Shown here: positions 1-8,442 of the stretch, one piece after another | Layout of the letters: each line of letters begins with the position of its first letter | Position numbering within the stretch: position 1 is the stretch's first letter | DNA from: Leptospira noguchii serovar Panama str. CZ214 | Lineage (GTDB): Bacteria; Spirochaetota; Leptospiria; Leptospirales; Leptospiraceae | DNA: 64,000 bases | Direction of reading: 5' to 3' | Assembly: GCF_000306255.2 (NCBI RefSeq) | Contig: NZ_AKWY02000034.1 | Coordinates: 186,001 to 250,000 of the forward strand | The notes under the pieces: generated by a model | Databases searched by the model: none | Seen by the model: the letters and a program-made list of their open reading frames with translations, nothing else | Told to the model about the DNA's origin: nothing | Position numbers and translations under genes: made by a program

Positions 1-1
1 T

Positions 2-250
2 ATTGAGCATAATCCTTTAAATCCGGCTACTTTATATATCGTGAAAAACATTGAATTAGATCGAGATGCAAATCTCCTAACAGCTTGGAAGTCGAAAAAA
101 ATATTCAGAAATGCGGGAGCGGATAGGACTAAGGTTCGATATACTCTATTTATGCCCTTTGATCACGCATTTTTTCGAAAAATAGATAGACTTTTTTCTT
201 GGATACCTTTTGGAGCTCAGTATATTGCTTCGGCGCGAAAATTAGAATAA
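2..250 (+). CDS. SAM-dependent methyltransferase, C-terminal part (5' end outside window)
   Basis: The reading frame is open from base 2 and ends at the TAA at 248-250, so only about 82 C-terminal residues are present. They begin with IEHNPLNPAT, continue through a segment ending in YTLFMPF and finish with FGAQYIASARK. This matches the tail of class I methyltransferases found in polysaccharide loci, where an EHNPLNP segment, a Y-T-L-F-F-P segment and a P-L-G-A-Q-Y segment recur. The SAM-binding part would lie upstream of the window, so activity cannot be judged. Only 18 bases separate it from the next gene, so the two are probably co-transcribed. An internal GTG at 41 is in frame but is unlikely to be the start. 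Confidence 0.7.
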   Translation: MEHNPLNPATLYIVKNIELDRDANLLTAWKSKKIFRNAGADRTKVRYTLFMPFDHAFFRKIDRLFSWIPFGAQYIASARKLE

Positions 251-268
251 TCTAAAATAAAGGATCAT

Positions 269-1369
269 ATGGATCGGAAAAAAATAGCTATTGTCGGAGG
301 GGGTCGTTGGGCACGGACGATAGCGGGTGTTCTTTGTGAATTTCTTCCGGAAAACTACATGATTTCTATGCATTCGTTAGAGAATGCGGATGGTCTAAAA
401 TCTTGGGTTAAAGAAAAACAAATCACACAAATTACGGTTTATAATACTTGGCCGGATTATAGGGATTCAATTTATGCTGTTATAATTGCAAATGCCGCAA
501 GGAATCATTTTGCTGCGGCTGTGTCTTCTTTACTTGCTGGAATTCCTACTCTAGTTGAAAAGCCGCTCGCTACGAATCAAGCAGACGCAGAGTTTTTACT
601 GAACCTCGCCTCTTTGAATGGAGCGAATTTATACTGTGCTCATGTGTTATTATATGCGAATTATCTTAATAACTATGCACAAATTGTTCGAACTAATTCT
701 CCATTTAAACAAATTAAAATTGTGTGGTCCGATCCTATAAATGAAGAACGTTATGGTGAAGTTAAACATTATGATTCTTCCATATCGCTCATTCACGATA
801 TAATTCCGCATATTCTCGGTATTATGAGATCTTTAACTGATGAAGAAATAAGTATTAAGGATAGCATCGTTGAAAACGGTGGAAGTAGAGTTACAATTCG
901 CGGACTAGCGGGGCTTACATCTTATATAATACTTCTTGAACGTAATTCAAATGAACGACTCCGGATACTTGAAGTTGATACGATGAAAAATGGTCTTATT
1001 ACCCTCGATTTTTCAAATGAACCTGGATTGATTCGTTACGGAGATTTGAGTGAAGTAGGCGATCCGTATTGGGGTCAAAAATCAGGTCCCTTGAGGGCTA
1101 TGTTAGAAAGTTTTTTTGAAATAGCAACAAACGGTGAAAGCAAGGACCATCGTCTTGATCCAAGTCTCGGTCTTGAGGCTTGTCGATTCAGTGATATGGC
1201 ATTTCGAAGTTATCGTAGCGAACTTGTTAAATGGCTTAGTAATCGATCCGGGAAAAAACAGAATCATAAAGATTTGAAATATGCAATAGATGAGATTTTT
1301 TATGATTCTGTTCTTACTCGGAATAATTGGAAAGAATCCTTTCTCAAATTTGTAATCGGATCACCGTAG
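269..1369 (+). CDS. Gfo/Idh/MocA-family NAD(P)-dependent sugar oxidoreductase
   Basis: This is a 366-residue protein of normal length for the family. The N-terminus carries a Rossmann nucleotide-binding loop (GGGRWA, residues 10-15). The family's EKP signature is at residues 97-99, where the lysine takes part in catalysis and cofactor binding. The C-terminal half is the alpha/beta substrate-binding domain. The ATG at 269 follows an AAAGGA ribosome site at 259-264. In surface-polysaccharide loci such enzymes oxidise or reduce nucleotide sugars at C3 or C4; the substrate here cannot be read from sequence. It follows a methyltransferase by 18 bases and precedes an IS remnant. Confidence 0.85.
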   Translation: MDRKKIAIVGGGRWARTIAGVLCEFLPENYMISMHSLENADGLKSWVKEKQITQITVYNTWPDYRDSIYAVIIANAARNHFAAAVSSLLAGIPTLVEKPLATNQADAEFLLNLASLNGANLYCAHVLLYANYLNNYAQIVRTNSPFKQIKIVWSDPINEERYGEVKHYDSSISLIHDIIPHILGIMRSLTDEEISIKDSIVENGGSRVTIRGLAGLTSYIILLERNSNERLRILEVDTMKNGLITLDFSNEPGLIRYGDLSEVGDPYWGQKSGPLRAMLESFFEIATNGESKDHRLDPSLGLEACRFSDMAFRSYRSELVKWLSNRSGKKQNHKDLKYAIDEIFYDSVLTRNNWKESFLKFVIGSP

Positions 1370-1374
1370 ATTAA

Positions 1375-1401
1375 TTTTTAGAATTAGAAGAAATCTAAAA
1401 A
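1375..1401 (+). terminator. weak AT-rich stem-loop after the oxidoreductase gene
   Basis: TTTTTAGA (1375-1382) pairs with TCTAAAAA (1394-1401) across an 11-base loop, just downstream of the stop codon at 1369. There is no GC-rich stem and no clear T-tract afterwards, so termination is only possible, not shown. Confidence 0.25.
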
Positions 1402-1467
1402 CAAAACATTTATATCTTAAATTATTTTGAAACAATTTCAGATCATTATATAAGAGAAATGATCTAT

Positions 1468-1580
1468 TTAGTCTTCCCTGAAAAAGGATGCAAAAATACT
1501 ATAAAACGTGGTGAAAGTGAAATCAGAAGAAGCTCAAAACACGAGAATCAAAGTGAGCTATTTCGAAATAGATTAAGCAT
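1468..1580 (+). mobile_element. left-end remnant of the IS5-like element seen intact at 20744-22309
   Basis: Bases 1468-1485 repeat the terminal inverted repeat of the intact copy (TTAGTCTTCCCTGAAAAAG here, TTAGTTGTCCCTGAAAAAG there). Bases about 1508-1577 then match the start of its transposase gene (the GTGAAAATGAAACC region), with about ten substitutions and a shortened leader. Similarity stops after about 25 codons. No right end was found before the Nudix gene. The rest of the non-coding stretch 1370-1733 shows nothing recognisable. It is a dead fragment, transcribed in the same orientation as the locus. Confidence 0.75.
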
Positions 1581-1733
1581 ATAAAGAATATTTTAAGAAA
1601 ACATTTGTGATCTAAGAACTCATAAAATATTCGGAACTTCGGTTGGACTCGAAACAGGACAAATTCGAAATGGTGGGGAGCAGATTAAAAATAAGAGGAT
1701 TTAATATTTCTATACACGGAATTGATTGCGTTC

Positions 1734-2161
1734 ATGACACGGCATGCAGTTAAAGCACTTATATATCGGAACGATTCTCGTATCCTACTCCAACAACGTG
1801 ATTATACGCCTGGTATTACGTTTCAAGGGCATTGGACTTTTTTCGGCGGACAGGTCGAGGCGCGGGTGAAAGTTTGAAAGAGGCTTTAGAACGTGAACTA
1901 CATGAGGAACTTGGTTGTATGCCGGGCATCATCGGGGAAGAATTATTTCAGTGGGAATGGCGAGGGGAAATGCCAGCGATTAACCATTGTTTGTCTGTTT
2001 ATTGTAATGTAAATTATGAGGGCTTTGTATTGAATGAAGGTATGGCTATGAATTGGTTTTTTGTTAGAGAATTAAATCATAGCCTTCCTCTCGTTCCGGG
2101 TGTTATGGGGAATATTTCCAAGATTGAAAATTTTTTAAATACGGTATTCCCCTCCGTATAA
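1734..2161 (+). pseudogene. Nudix hydrolase broken by a 2-nt insertion inside the Nudix box
   Basis: Translation from the ATG at 1734 gives a good Nudix N-terminus (MTRHAVKALIYRN, then GHWTFFGGQVE) but stops at about 1875. From about 1862 the family sequence continues in another frame as AGESLKEALERELHEELG, ending at 2161. Joining the two frames gives about 142 residues, the usual Nudix length, and a complete GX5EX7REUXEEXGU box. The break is a GCGCG at 1860-1864 where GCG would keep frame, so it looks like a CG dinucleotide duplication. Nudix proteins in sugar loci usually hydrolyse GDP-mannose or other nucleotide sugars; the substrate is unknown. A TTG at 1832 could at best restart a 109-residue fragment lacking the N-terminal strands. 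A base-calling error is the alternative. Confidence 0.75.
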
Positions 2162-2315
2162 ATTTTCTCATCTCACTTGCGCGATGTGATTCGATTCTGT
2201 ATAAATGCAGGATGCAATCTGCTGTTTGTAAGTCATTTATAATATTTCGAATTCAATTTCATAATTCATATTTTGCATATATTCGGTTACCAAATATATT
2301 TTTATCCTCATCATT

Positions 2316-3848
2316 ATGGCATTTAACATAGAAAAAATAAAGAAAATATTTCCGAGATGGTTGGCCATAATTTTAAAAATTCCATTACATATTGTAAGGA
2401 AAATAAAATCTTTAATGATTCGCATCATTGATCCGGTGATGAAAAGGATCTATCAAGCTATTCTTGTTTTTTTTCCAAAAACAGAATGGGCCTATGAAAA
2501 TATTCTAATTTTGCTGAAACGAAATCGAAAATATGATCCTATGAAAGTATCGAAAGAATTTCTATCTTACTTTGATCGATATTTTAAAATCCATCCAGAA
2601 TGTATTCTTAGATGGAGAATATCGGTTTACGCATCATATTTAATTAGTCATAATATTCAAGGTATACAAAGTACGATGCGGGAATTTCTAGATGTGCAGA
2701 CTATGTTTGCGAAGAAACATCAACTTGATTCTCTGAATATTTCTATTTCATCGGATAATCTCTTTAGCAACTATAATGTGCACGGATATTTGGACACGCA
2801 TGTTAAGGCCAGAATGTTAGGTCTTCATCCAAACACTAAAATTTTATTATTCCTGAAATCTATGGATACAGTGGCGAATCCGGTTATGCTTTCTTATTGG
2901 AAGAAATACATTACCGTGGTAAATGATGATTTTGCCATAGAAACTTTAAAGCCGTTTAAAAACTATTTACAAGAAGATTTTGCTTTTACAGCAATTATAA
3001 ACGATAACCCGATTTATATAGAACATGCAAAATACGTTGTTCAGAAAGAATGGGAGAAAGAAGGACGAAAACCCTTATTCGAACTTACCACGGAAGATAA
3101 AAATTTCGGATGGGATCAGCTTGCTAAAGTCGGAATATCTAGAGATACTTGGTTTGTAAGTCTCCATGTTCGAGACGCAGGTTACAAGTTAGGATCGCAC
3201 TTAGCAAAAGACGATTTTGATGGTTATCGTAATGCAGATATAGATAATTATAAACTCGCCATTCAGTCTATCGTAAGTGCTGGGGGATTTGTGATACGAG
3301 TGGGTGACCCAAAGATGAAAAAAATTCCTCCTATGGAAGGCGTCTTTGATTACGCGTATAGCGATATCCGATCAAATCGAATGGACATTTTTCTTTTTTC
3401 ACAATGTCGATTTTTTGTTGGAGTGTCCTCCGGACCAATTTTAAATCCGATTCTTTTCGGGGTGCCGACGATTATGACAAATTTCATGCCTATTTCGGGT
3501 CGTCCACACGCTAGTAATTGTCTTTTTATTCCTAAACATCTCTGGTTAAAAAATGAAAATCGTTATGCGTCTTTCGAAGAAATTTTGTCTACTGACTTAG
3601 GAAGAATATTTACATCTCACGGATACGAAAAGAAGGGCGTCAAGATTGTGGAGAATTCGCCCGAAGAATTAAACGACGTCGTGACTGAGATGCTTGAGCG
3701 TTTGTCGGATAACGTTTCCTATTCCGGGGAAGATGAGAAAATGCAAGAAAAATTAAACGAATTGTATCGAAAATATAGCGGTTACGGAGATCTAGGTAGA
3801 ATCGGTAGGGAATTTATTAAGAACTCCTTTAAAAAAGGATTAATTTGA
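2316..3848 (+). CDS. TIGR04372-type putative glycosyltransferase
   Basis: This 510-residue protein has a basic, hydrophobic N-terminus (residues 10-55) that could hold it at the membrane. Its C-terminal half resembles the putative glycosyltransferase family I know as TIGR04372: HVRD (284-287), YRNADIDNY (304-312), an RVGD segment (328-331), SSGP (371-374) and a conserved stretch ending NCLFIPKHLW. The set suggests a GT-B-like nucleotide-sugar site, but donor and acceptor are unknown. A shorter paralogue lies at 13305-14546. The ATG at 2316 follows about 150 bases without a gene. The stop overlaps the start region of the methyltransferase downstream. The family name is from memory; that it transfers a sugar is inference. 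Confidence 0.7.
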   Translation: MAFNIEKIKKIFPRWLAIILKIPLHIVRKIKSLMIRIIDPVMKRIYQAILVFFPKTEWAYENILILLKRNRKYDPMKVSKEFLSYFDRYFKIHPECILRWRISVYASYLISHNIQGIQSTMREFLDVQTMFAKKHQLDSLNISISSDNLFSNYNVHGYLDTHVKARMLGLHPNTKILLFLKSMDTVANPVMLSYWKKYITVVNDDFAIETLKPFKNYLQEDFAFTAIINDNPIYIEHAKYVVQKEWEKEGRKPLFELTTEDKNFGWDQLAKVGISRDTWFVSLHVRDAGYKLGSHLAKDDFDGYRNADIDNYKLAIQSIVSAGGFVIRVGDPKMKKIPPMEGVFDYAYSDIRSNRMDIFLFSQCRFFVGVSSGPILNPILFGVPTIMTNFMPISGRPHASNCLFIPKHLWLKNENRYASFEEILSTDLGRIFTSHGYEKKGVKIVENSPEELNDVVTEMLERLSDNVSYSGEDEKMQEKLNELYRKYSGYGDLGRIGREFIKNSFKKGLI

Positions 3849-4582
3849 GAACAATGAAGGAAGAGAGACCTATGGGAAGCTCGGAAACGAAAGAGAGTCA
3901 GTACAAAATTTTAGTAGAAATGCAAAAAGAAAAGGGTCCTATTAAAATGAGCTATCGCTCCAGCAGTATGTGGAGAATCGATCCTAAGGTTTTGGTTTTT
4001 ACGCTTGCTCGACATAAATTTGCAGCAAAGATGCTTTCCGGTTATAATCGCGTTCTCGAAGTTGGTTGCGGAGACGCGTTTGCAAGTCGTCTTCTCCATC
4101 CGGAAGTTGGCGAACTGCATGCATTAGATTTTGATCCGCTTTTCATTGAAGAAGGAAAGAGAAATTTAGATCCTGATTGGACTAATGTTACGTTAGCCGT
4201 TCATGATATTTTAGATGGTCCCTATCAAGTTGGCGGATTATTCGATGCCGCCTTTTCTTTGGATGTTATCGAACACATTCCTAATGAAAAAGAAGAAATT
4301 TATTTACAAAATATTTGCAGTTCTATTAAGCCTGGAGGTGCGTTTATTTGCGGTGCACCGTCTTTGGAATCGCAGACATATGCCTCTCCGTTAAGTAAAG
4401 AGGGACATATCAATTGTAAAACCGGAAAAGATCTGAAAAAATTACTAAGTAAGTATTTTGAACATACTTTTTTATTTGGGATGAACGATGAGGTATTGCA
4501 TACAGGGTTTTCTCCAATGAGTCATTATATCTTTATATTGGCAACGGGTAATAAAAAAATAACACCGATCCACAATGGATAA
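3845..4582 (+). CDS. class I SAM-dependent methyltransferase
   Basis: The protein has up to 245 residues. Motif I is VLEVGCGDAFASRLL, followed by the acidic loop LDFDPLF and the post-core IKPGGAFICGAPS segment typical of Methyltransf_11/23 proteins. The DVIEHIPN motif sits at the usual place between strands 4 and 5. Start choice is open: TTG at 3845 overlaps the previous stop and has AAGGA at 3836-3840. ATG codons at 3854 and 3872 are also in frame, and 3872 is preceded by a GGAAGAGAG. In this context it most likely methylates a sugar or a nucleotide sugar. The next gene overlaps it by 8 bases, so translation is probably coupled. Confidence 0.8.
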   Translation: MRTMKEERPMGSSETKESQYKILVEMQKEKGPIKMSYRSSSMWRIDPKVLVFTLARHKFAAKMLSGYNRVLEVGCGDAFASRLLHPEVGELHALDFDPLFIEEGKRNLDPDWTNVTLAVHDILDGPYQVGGLFDAAFSLDVIEHIPNEKEEIYLQNICSSIKPGGAFICGAPSLESQTYASPLSKEGHINCKTGKDLKKLLSKYFEHTFLFGMNDEVLHTGFSPMSHYIFILATGNKKITPIHNG

Positions 4583-5459
4583 GATCGAAAAAGTTATCAT
4601 TCTCGGCCATTCGGGATTCATTGGTTCCAGTTTAGAGAAAAGTTTATCAAAATTAGGTAATAAGGAAGTAATCGGTTGTTCCTTACCTGATATAGATCTA
4701 ACCGATTTTAATAGCGCATCTCAACTTGCTTTACATTTTACACCTGATACCTGTCTTGTGCTTGCAGCAGCGGTTAAACGTCAATTTGGAGATACGTTAG
4801 ACGCCTTTCATCAGAATACTACGATAGTGGAAAATGTTTGCAAACTTCTTGAATCCAATCCGATACAACGTCTTATTTATTTTAGTTCTGCTGCTGTTTA
4901 TGGAGAAGAAACTGAAAACACAAATATCAGTGAAAATACGCAAGTTAATCCCACATCTTTTTACGGGATCAACAAATATACGTCCGAACGCCTTTTGGTG
5001 AAAACATGTATCAGTAATAAAAGAACTTCCCTAGTATCTCTTCGTCCTCCACTTATTTATGGACCTGGTGATCAAGCTAAAACATATGGGCCATCCGGCT
5101 TTTCCGCCTCGGCAAAGGAAGGGAACCCCATCACACTTTGGGGAGATGGAACTGAATTAAGAGAATTCATTTACATTGAAGACGTTTGCCGGATTGTTTC
5201 CTATTTGATTGATACAAATTTTGAAGGGGAACTTAACTTAGTAAGTGGAGAAAAATATTGTTTTGCAGATATTATTTCTATCTTGAAGGAAGTGATTCCA
5301 GACCTCGTTGTTAATATTCGTGAGAGAAGTAAACAAAAAGCGGATAACGCATTTAATCCACAAAAAATAAAATCTATTCTACCGTCAGATTTCAAATTTA
5401 CTTCATTACGAAACGGCTTATCTAAATTAATGAATCATATAGGTGATGTGTCAAAATGA
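4575..5459 (+). CDS. NAD-dependent epimerase/dehydratase (extended SDR)
   Basis: The 294-residue protein has the glycine-rich NAD(P) motif GHSGFIGSS near residue 12, a serine-rich strand (FSSAAVYGEE) and the catalytic YGINKYTSE (YxxxK). This is the layout of nucleotide-sugar 4-epimerases, 4,6-dehydratases and 4-reductases. The RPPLIYGPGDQ segment is typical of the epimerase branch. Length is close to the 300-340 usual for the family. It overlaps genes on both sides (8 and 4 bases), placing it firmly in the cassette that runs to 10222 and makes a methylated amino deoxy sugar. The exact reaction is not decidable from motifs alone. Confidence 0.85.
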   Translation: MDKIEKVIILGHSGFIGSSLEKSLSKLGNKEVIGCSLPDIDLTDFNSASQLALHFTPDTCLVLAAAVKRQFGDTLDAFHQNTTIVENVCKLLESNPIQRLIYFSSAAVYGEETENTNISENTQVNPTSFYGINKYTSERLLVKTCISNKRTSLVSLRPPLIYGPGDQAKTYGPSGFSASAKEGNPITLWGDGTELREFIYIEDVCRIVSYLIDTNFEGELNLVSGEKYCFADIISILKEVIPDLVVNIRERSKQKADNAFNPQKIKSILPSDFKFTSLRNGLSKLMNHIGDVSK

Positions 5460-6667
5460 ATCCATCTCAATTTAACAACCTAGAAACATCAGGTGAATTG
5501 CTGATAGATTTTGGGCTTCAACCGGTTTCAAATCGATTTTTAGCGCCTGATCGTTCTAGCAAGGCGCCAAATTTTCCATTAAAACTTAGACTTTCTAAAG
5601 ACTCAGGTTTAATTCATTTAGCCGAGCCTTTTCCAATCGAAGAAATGAAGCCACAATACGATTGGCTAACTTGTTTCGAACCCGAAGCCCATCTAGATGA
5701 TATGGTGAATACTATGATTAATCTGCCGGGTATAAATCAAAATTCTAAATTTGGAGCTTATAGCTTTAAAGATGATTCCACACTGGATCGTTTAAGAAAT
5801 AAAGGATACCGAAATACTTGGAGAATCGATCCGGAGTTAGACTTAGGCGTATACGATAAATGTGCAAATGTAGAAACATACCAGTTTTCGTTTACTATGA
5901 ATACTACGAATGCAATGAAAAAAAAATATGGGATGGCTGATATATTCATTATTCGTCATGTTGTCGAACATTCTTATAAGCTACTTGAGTTTTTAGATGC
6001 GGCAAAGAACTTGATTCATGAAAATGGGTATATAGTTTGGGAATTGCCAGATTGTGAAAGAGCTTTAGAAATGGGAGATTGGACTACGATTTGGGAAGAA
6101 CATGTTTTTTATTTTACGAGTTCTACTTTTAAAAATTTACTTCTATCATCGGGATTTGAAATCGTACATTTTGAATCGGTACCATATTTACTTGAGAATT
6201 CACTCGTAGCCATTGTTAAGCTATCTAAACAATTTAATCCAATTTCAGTAGATTCCAACGAATTAGAGAAAGAAATCAAACGGGCATATAGTTTTGTTGA
6301 AAATCTAAATCATAGAAAAAAAATAATTCGGGAAAAACTCGAAAAAATAAAAAAAGAAAAAGGTTCCATTGCGATGTTTGGTGCAGGTCATCTTTCAATC
6401 GCTTTCTTGTCTATAGCCGATATAGCCGATTTGATTGATTATGTAATTGACGATAACCAAAATAAAAAAGGTTTACTAATGCCTATTAATGATCTTGAAA
6501 TCGTTGGATCCGAGGTTCTTTATACGAAGGACATTAGATTTTGTCTTTTAAGTTTGAATCCACAAAATCAACCCAAAGTGATTAAAAATCATGAAAAGTT
6601 TATTAGCAATGGCGGAACATTTGCTTCTATCTTCCCGGGGGGAGATAAAGACTTATTAGTCCTATGA
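5456..6667 (+). CDS. divergent C-methyltransferase-like protein without canonical zinc or SAM motifs
   Basis: This 403-residue protein has the three-domain layout of sugar C-methyltransferases such as TylC3/NovU. The middle part has VVEHSYKLLEFLD, WELPDCE and EEHVFYFTSSTFKNLL. The C-terminal Rossmann-like domain has AMFGAGHLSIAFL and YVIDDNQNKKG. Two things are odd. The N-terminal CxxC...CxxC zinc cluster of the family is missing, and no glycine-rich motif I is visible where one is expected. The canonical relative lies at 7191-8441. It may be a non-methylating relative or a partner subunit of that enzyme. It starts inside the previous gene (4-base overlap) and ends inside the next. Confidence 0.7.
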   Translation: MNPSQFNNLETSGELLIDFGLQPVSNRFLAPDRSSKAPNFPLKLRLSKDSGLIHLAEPFPIEEMKPQYDWLTCFEPEAHLDDMVNTMINLPGINQNSKFGAYSFKDDSTLDRLRNKGYRNTWRIDPELDLGVYDKCANVETYQFSFTMNTTNAMKKKYGMADIFIIRHVVEHSYKLLEFLDAAKNLIHENGYIVWELPDCERALEMGDWTTIWEEHVFYFTSSTFKNLLLSSGFEIVHFESVPYLLENSLVAIVKLSKQFNPISVDSNELEKEIKRAYSFVENLNHRKKIIREKLEKIKKEKGSIAMFGAGHLSIAFLSIADIADLIDYVIDDNQNKKGLLMPINDLEIVGSEVLYTKDIRFCLLSLNPQNQPKVIKNHEKFISNGGTFASIFPGGDKDLLVL

Positions 6668-7188
6668 AAATATCGATACATAAAGAAAACGACGAAGTGT
6701 TGTATCCTAAAGAAGATATAGTCGTCATAGACAAAGAAGATTTAGAAGATCTAAAAAAATTAGCCCTTTTAAACCCTCGTCAAAGGGTTCGGCTCTGCGC
6801 TCATAAAACTTCCAATGATCGTTTGCACGAAATGTTTATTATCCATACAAAAGAATGTTACGTTCGTCCGCATAAACATCTCGAGAAAGCAGAATCGATG
6901 GCAATTATAGAAGGGGAAGTTGATGTTGTGCTCTTTAATGAAAATGGAACAATTCTAAAAGTAATTAGAATGGGGGATATGAATTCTGGGAAACTATTCT
7001 ATTACAGAATGTCTACTCCAATTTATCATTCTTTATTCATTCGATCTGAATTTTTAGTTTTTCATGAAAGCACAGAAGGACCTTTTCTTAGAGAACAAAC
7101 ATTTTTTCCGGATTGGGCTCCGAAAGAAAATGATCCAGAAGTAGAAAAATTTATCACTGAAATTGAATCGCAAATTAAGGAAAAGTAA
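6664..7188 (+). CDS. WbuC-type cupin-fold protein
   Basis: This 174-residue single-domain protein resembles the WbuC family of cupin-fold metalloproteins from O-antigen loci. The cupin core has RPHKHLEKAESMAIIEGEVD, in which H-K-H and a downstream glutamate are likely metal ligands, and YHSLFIRSEFLVFHES forms the second half-motif with another histidine. WbuC proteins are common beside FucNAc and other deoxy-amino-sugar genes, but their reaction is not established. The gene overlaps the previous one by 4 bases and lies 2 bases before the next, so it is part of the same translational unit. Function is open; sugar isomerisation or metal-dependent modification are guesses. Confidence 0.75.
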   Translation: MKISIHKENDEVLYPKEDIVVIDKEDLEDLKKLALLNPRQRVRLCAHKTSNDRLHEMFIIHTKECYVRPHKHLEKAESMAIIEGEVDVVLFNENGTILKVIRMGDMNSGKLFYYRMSTPIYHSLFIRSEFLVFHESTEGPFLREQTFFPDWAPKENDPEVEKFITEIESQIKEK

Positions 7189-7190
7189 CT

Positions 7191-8441
7191 ATGGAAAAGC
7201 AGGTTCTAAGACAGGATAAACAGTGTCGGATTTGTTCAGGCAAGATTACAACTGTCATTAAGTTTAAAGATACGCCTCTTGAGGATCAATTTGTAAATCG
7301 AGAACAAAGTAAACTTTCTCAGCCGACCTATCCGCTTGAACTCGCTCTATGTGAGTCATGCGGGTATTTACATTTGCCTCATATAGTAAGTCCTGAAATC
7401 AGCTACGCTGATTATGTTTATGTCAGCGGAGTAACCGTAGGTTTAAGGGATCATTATGATGAATATGCTAAAGAAATTGCTACAACGTATAATATTCCTG
7501 AAAATTCATTAGTTGTGGATTTGGGTAGTAATGATGGATCTATGTTGGCTTCATTTAAAAAAATAGGCATGAAAGTTGTGGGTGTAGAGCCGGCTCGTGC
7601 AATATCAATTCAAGCCTGTAATTCTGGTATTCCTACGATTAATGATTTTTTTACGGATGCGGTCGCTGAGAAAATTGTGAAAGAGCACGGACCTGCGAGT
7701 GTGGTTACGGCTAATTATATGTATGCGAACGTAGATGACCTAATTAGTTTTACTAAATCGGTTTCAAAATTGTTAACTCAAGATGGTATTTTTGTTGTTC
7801 AAACAGGGTATCATCCTGAGCAAATGAAAATAAAAATGTTTGATTATGTTTATCATGAACATTTTTCCTATTTTACCGTTGAGGTACTGAAGAATATTTT
7901 TTCAATGTGTAATCTCGATCTCATCCAGGTTACTAAGACTCTACCAAAAGGAGGATCTATTCGCGCCATAGGGCAATTGAAAGTCGGTTCACGAAAAAAA
8001 GATTCGTCAGTAACTAATTTGATAAATGAAGAACATAAGTTTGGTATGAGGGATAATGCGGTTTATGAAAAATTTTATTTTACATTGGATTCTGCAAAGA
8101 AAGAAGTTTTAGAAAAACTGAATGAACTGAAATCTCAGGGAAAACGAATCGTTGGAATCGGCGCTTCCCATAGTACAACAACTTTGACTTATCATTTTGA
8201 GCTTGAACCATTTCTCGAGTATATTGTGGATGATAATCAGTTAAAGCACGGACTTTATTCTCCGGGATATCATATCCCAGTTTTTCCCTCCGAAAAATTA
8301 TATGAGGATAAACCGGATATTGTTATTGTATTGGCATGGCAGCATCAGAAAAGCATTATAGAAAGACATGCAGCATTTTTAAAGAATGGTGGAAAATTCC
8401 TAATTCCACTTCCGGAATTGAGTATATTAGGGTCTGAATAA
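7191..8441 (+). CDS. sugar C-methyltransferase (zinc-binding, TylC3/NovU type)
   Basis: The protein has 416 residues. The N-terminal zinc domain is intact (CRICSG near residue 12, CESCGY near residue 60). The SAM domain has a clear motif I (VVDLGSNDGSML) and the acidic residue at GVEPA. The catalytic YHEHFSYF motif is present, as is the C-terminal Rossmann-like domain (GIGASHSTTTL, IVDDNQLKHG). Enzymes of this type add a methyl group to C3 or C5 of 4-keto-6-deoxy nucleotide sugars, so a branched-chain deoxysugar is a reasonable expectation. It sits between a WbuC-type cupin and a DegT aminotransferase, each 1-2 bases away, which suggests both act on the same 4-keto intermediate. Confidence 0.85.
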   Translation: MEKQVLRQDKQCRICSGKITTVIKFKDTPLEDQFVNREQSKLSQPTYPLELALCESCGYLHLPHIVSPEISYADYVYVSGVTVGLRDHYDEYAKEIATTYNIPENSLVVDLGSNDGSMLASFKKIGMKVVGVEPARAISIQACNSGIPTINDFFTDAVAEKIVKEHGPASVVTANYMYANVDDLISFTKSVSKLLTQDGIFVVQTGYHPEQMKIKMFDYVYHEHFSYFTVEVLKNIFSMCNLDLIQVTKTLPKGGSIRAIGQLKVGSRKKDSSVTNLINEEHKFGMRDNAVYEKFYFTLDSAKKEVLEKLNELKSQGKRIVGIGASHSTTTLTYHFELEPFLEYIVDDNQLKHGLYSPGYHIPVFPSEKLYEDKPDIVIVLAWQHQKSIIERHAAFLKNGGKFLIPLPELSILGSE

Positions 8442-8442
8442 T

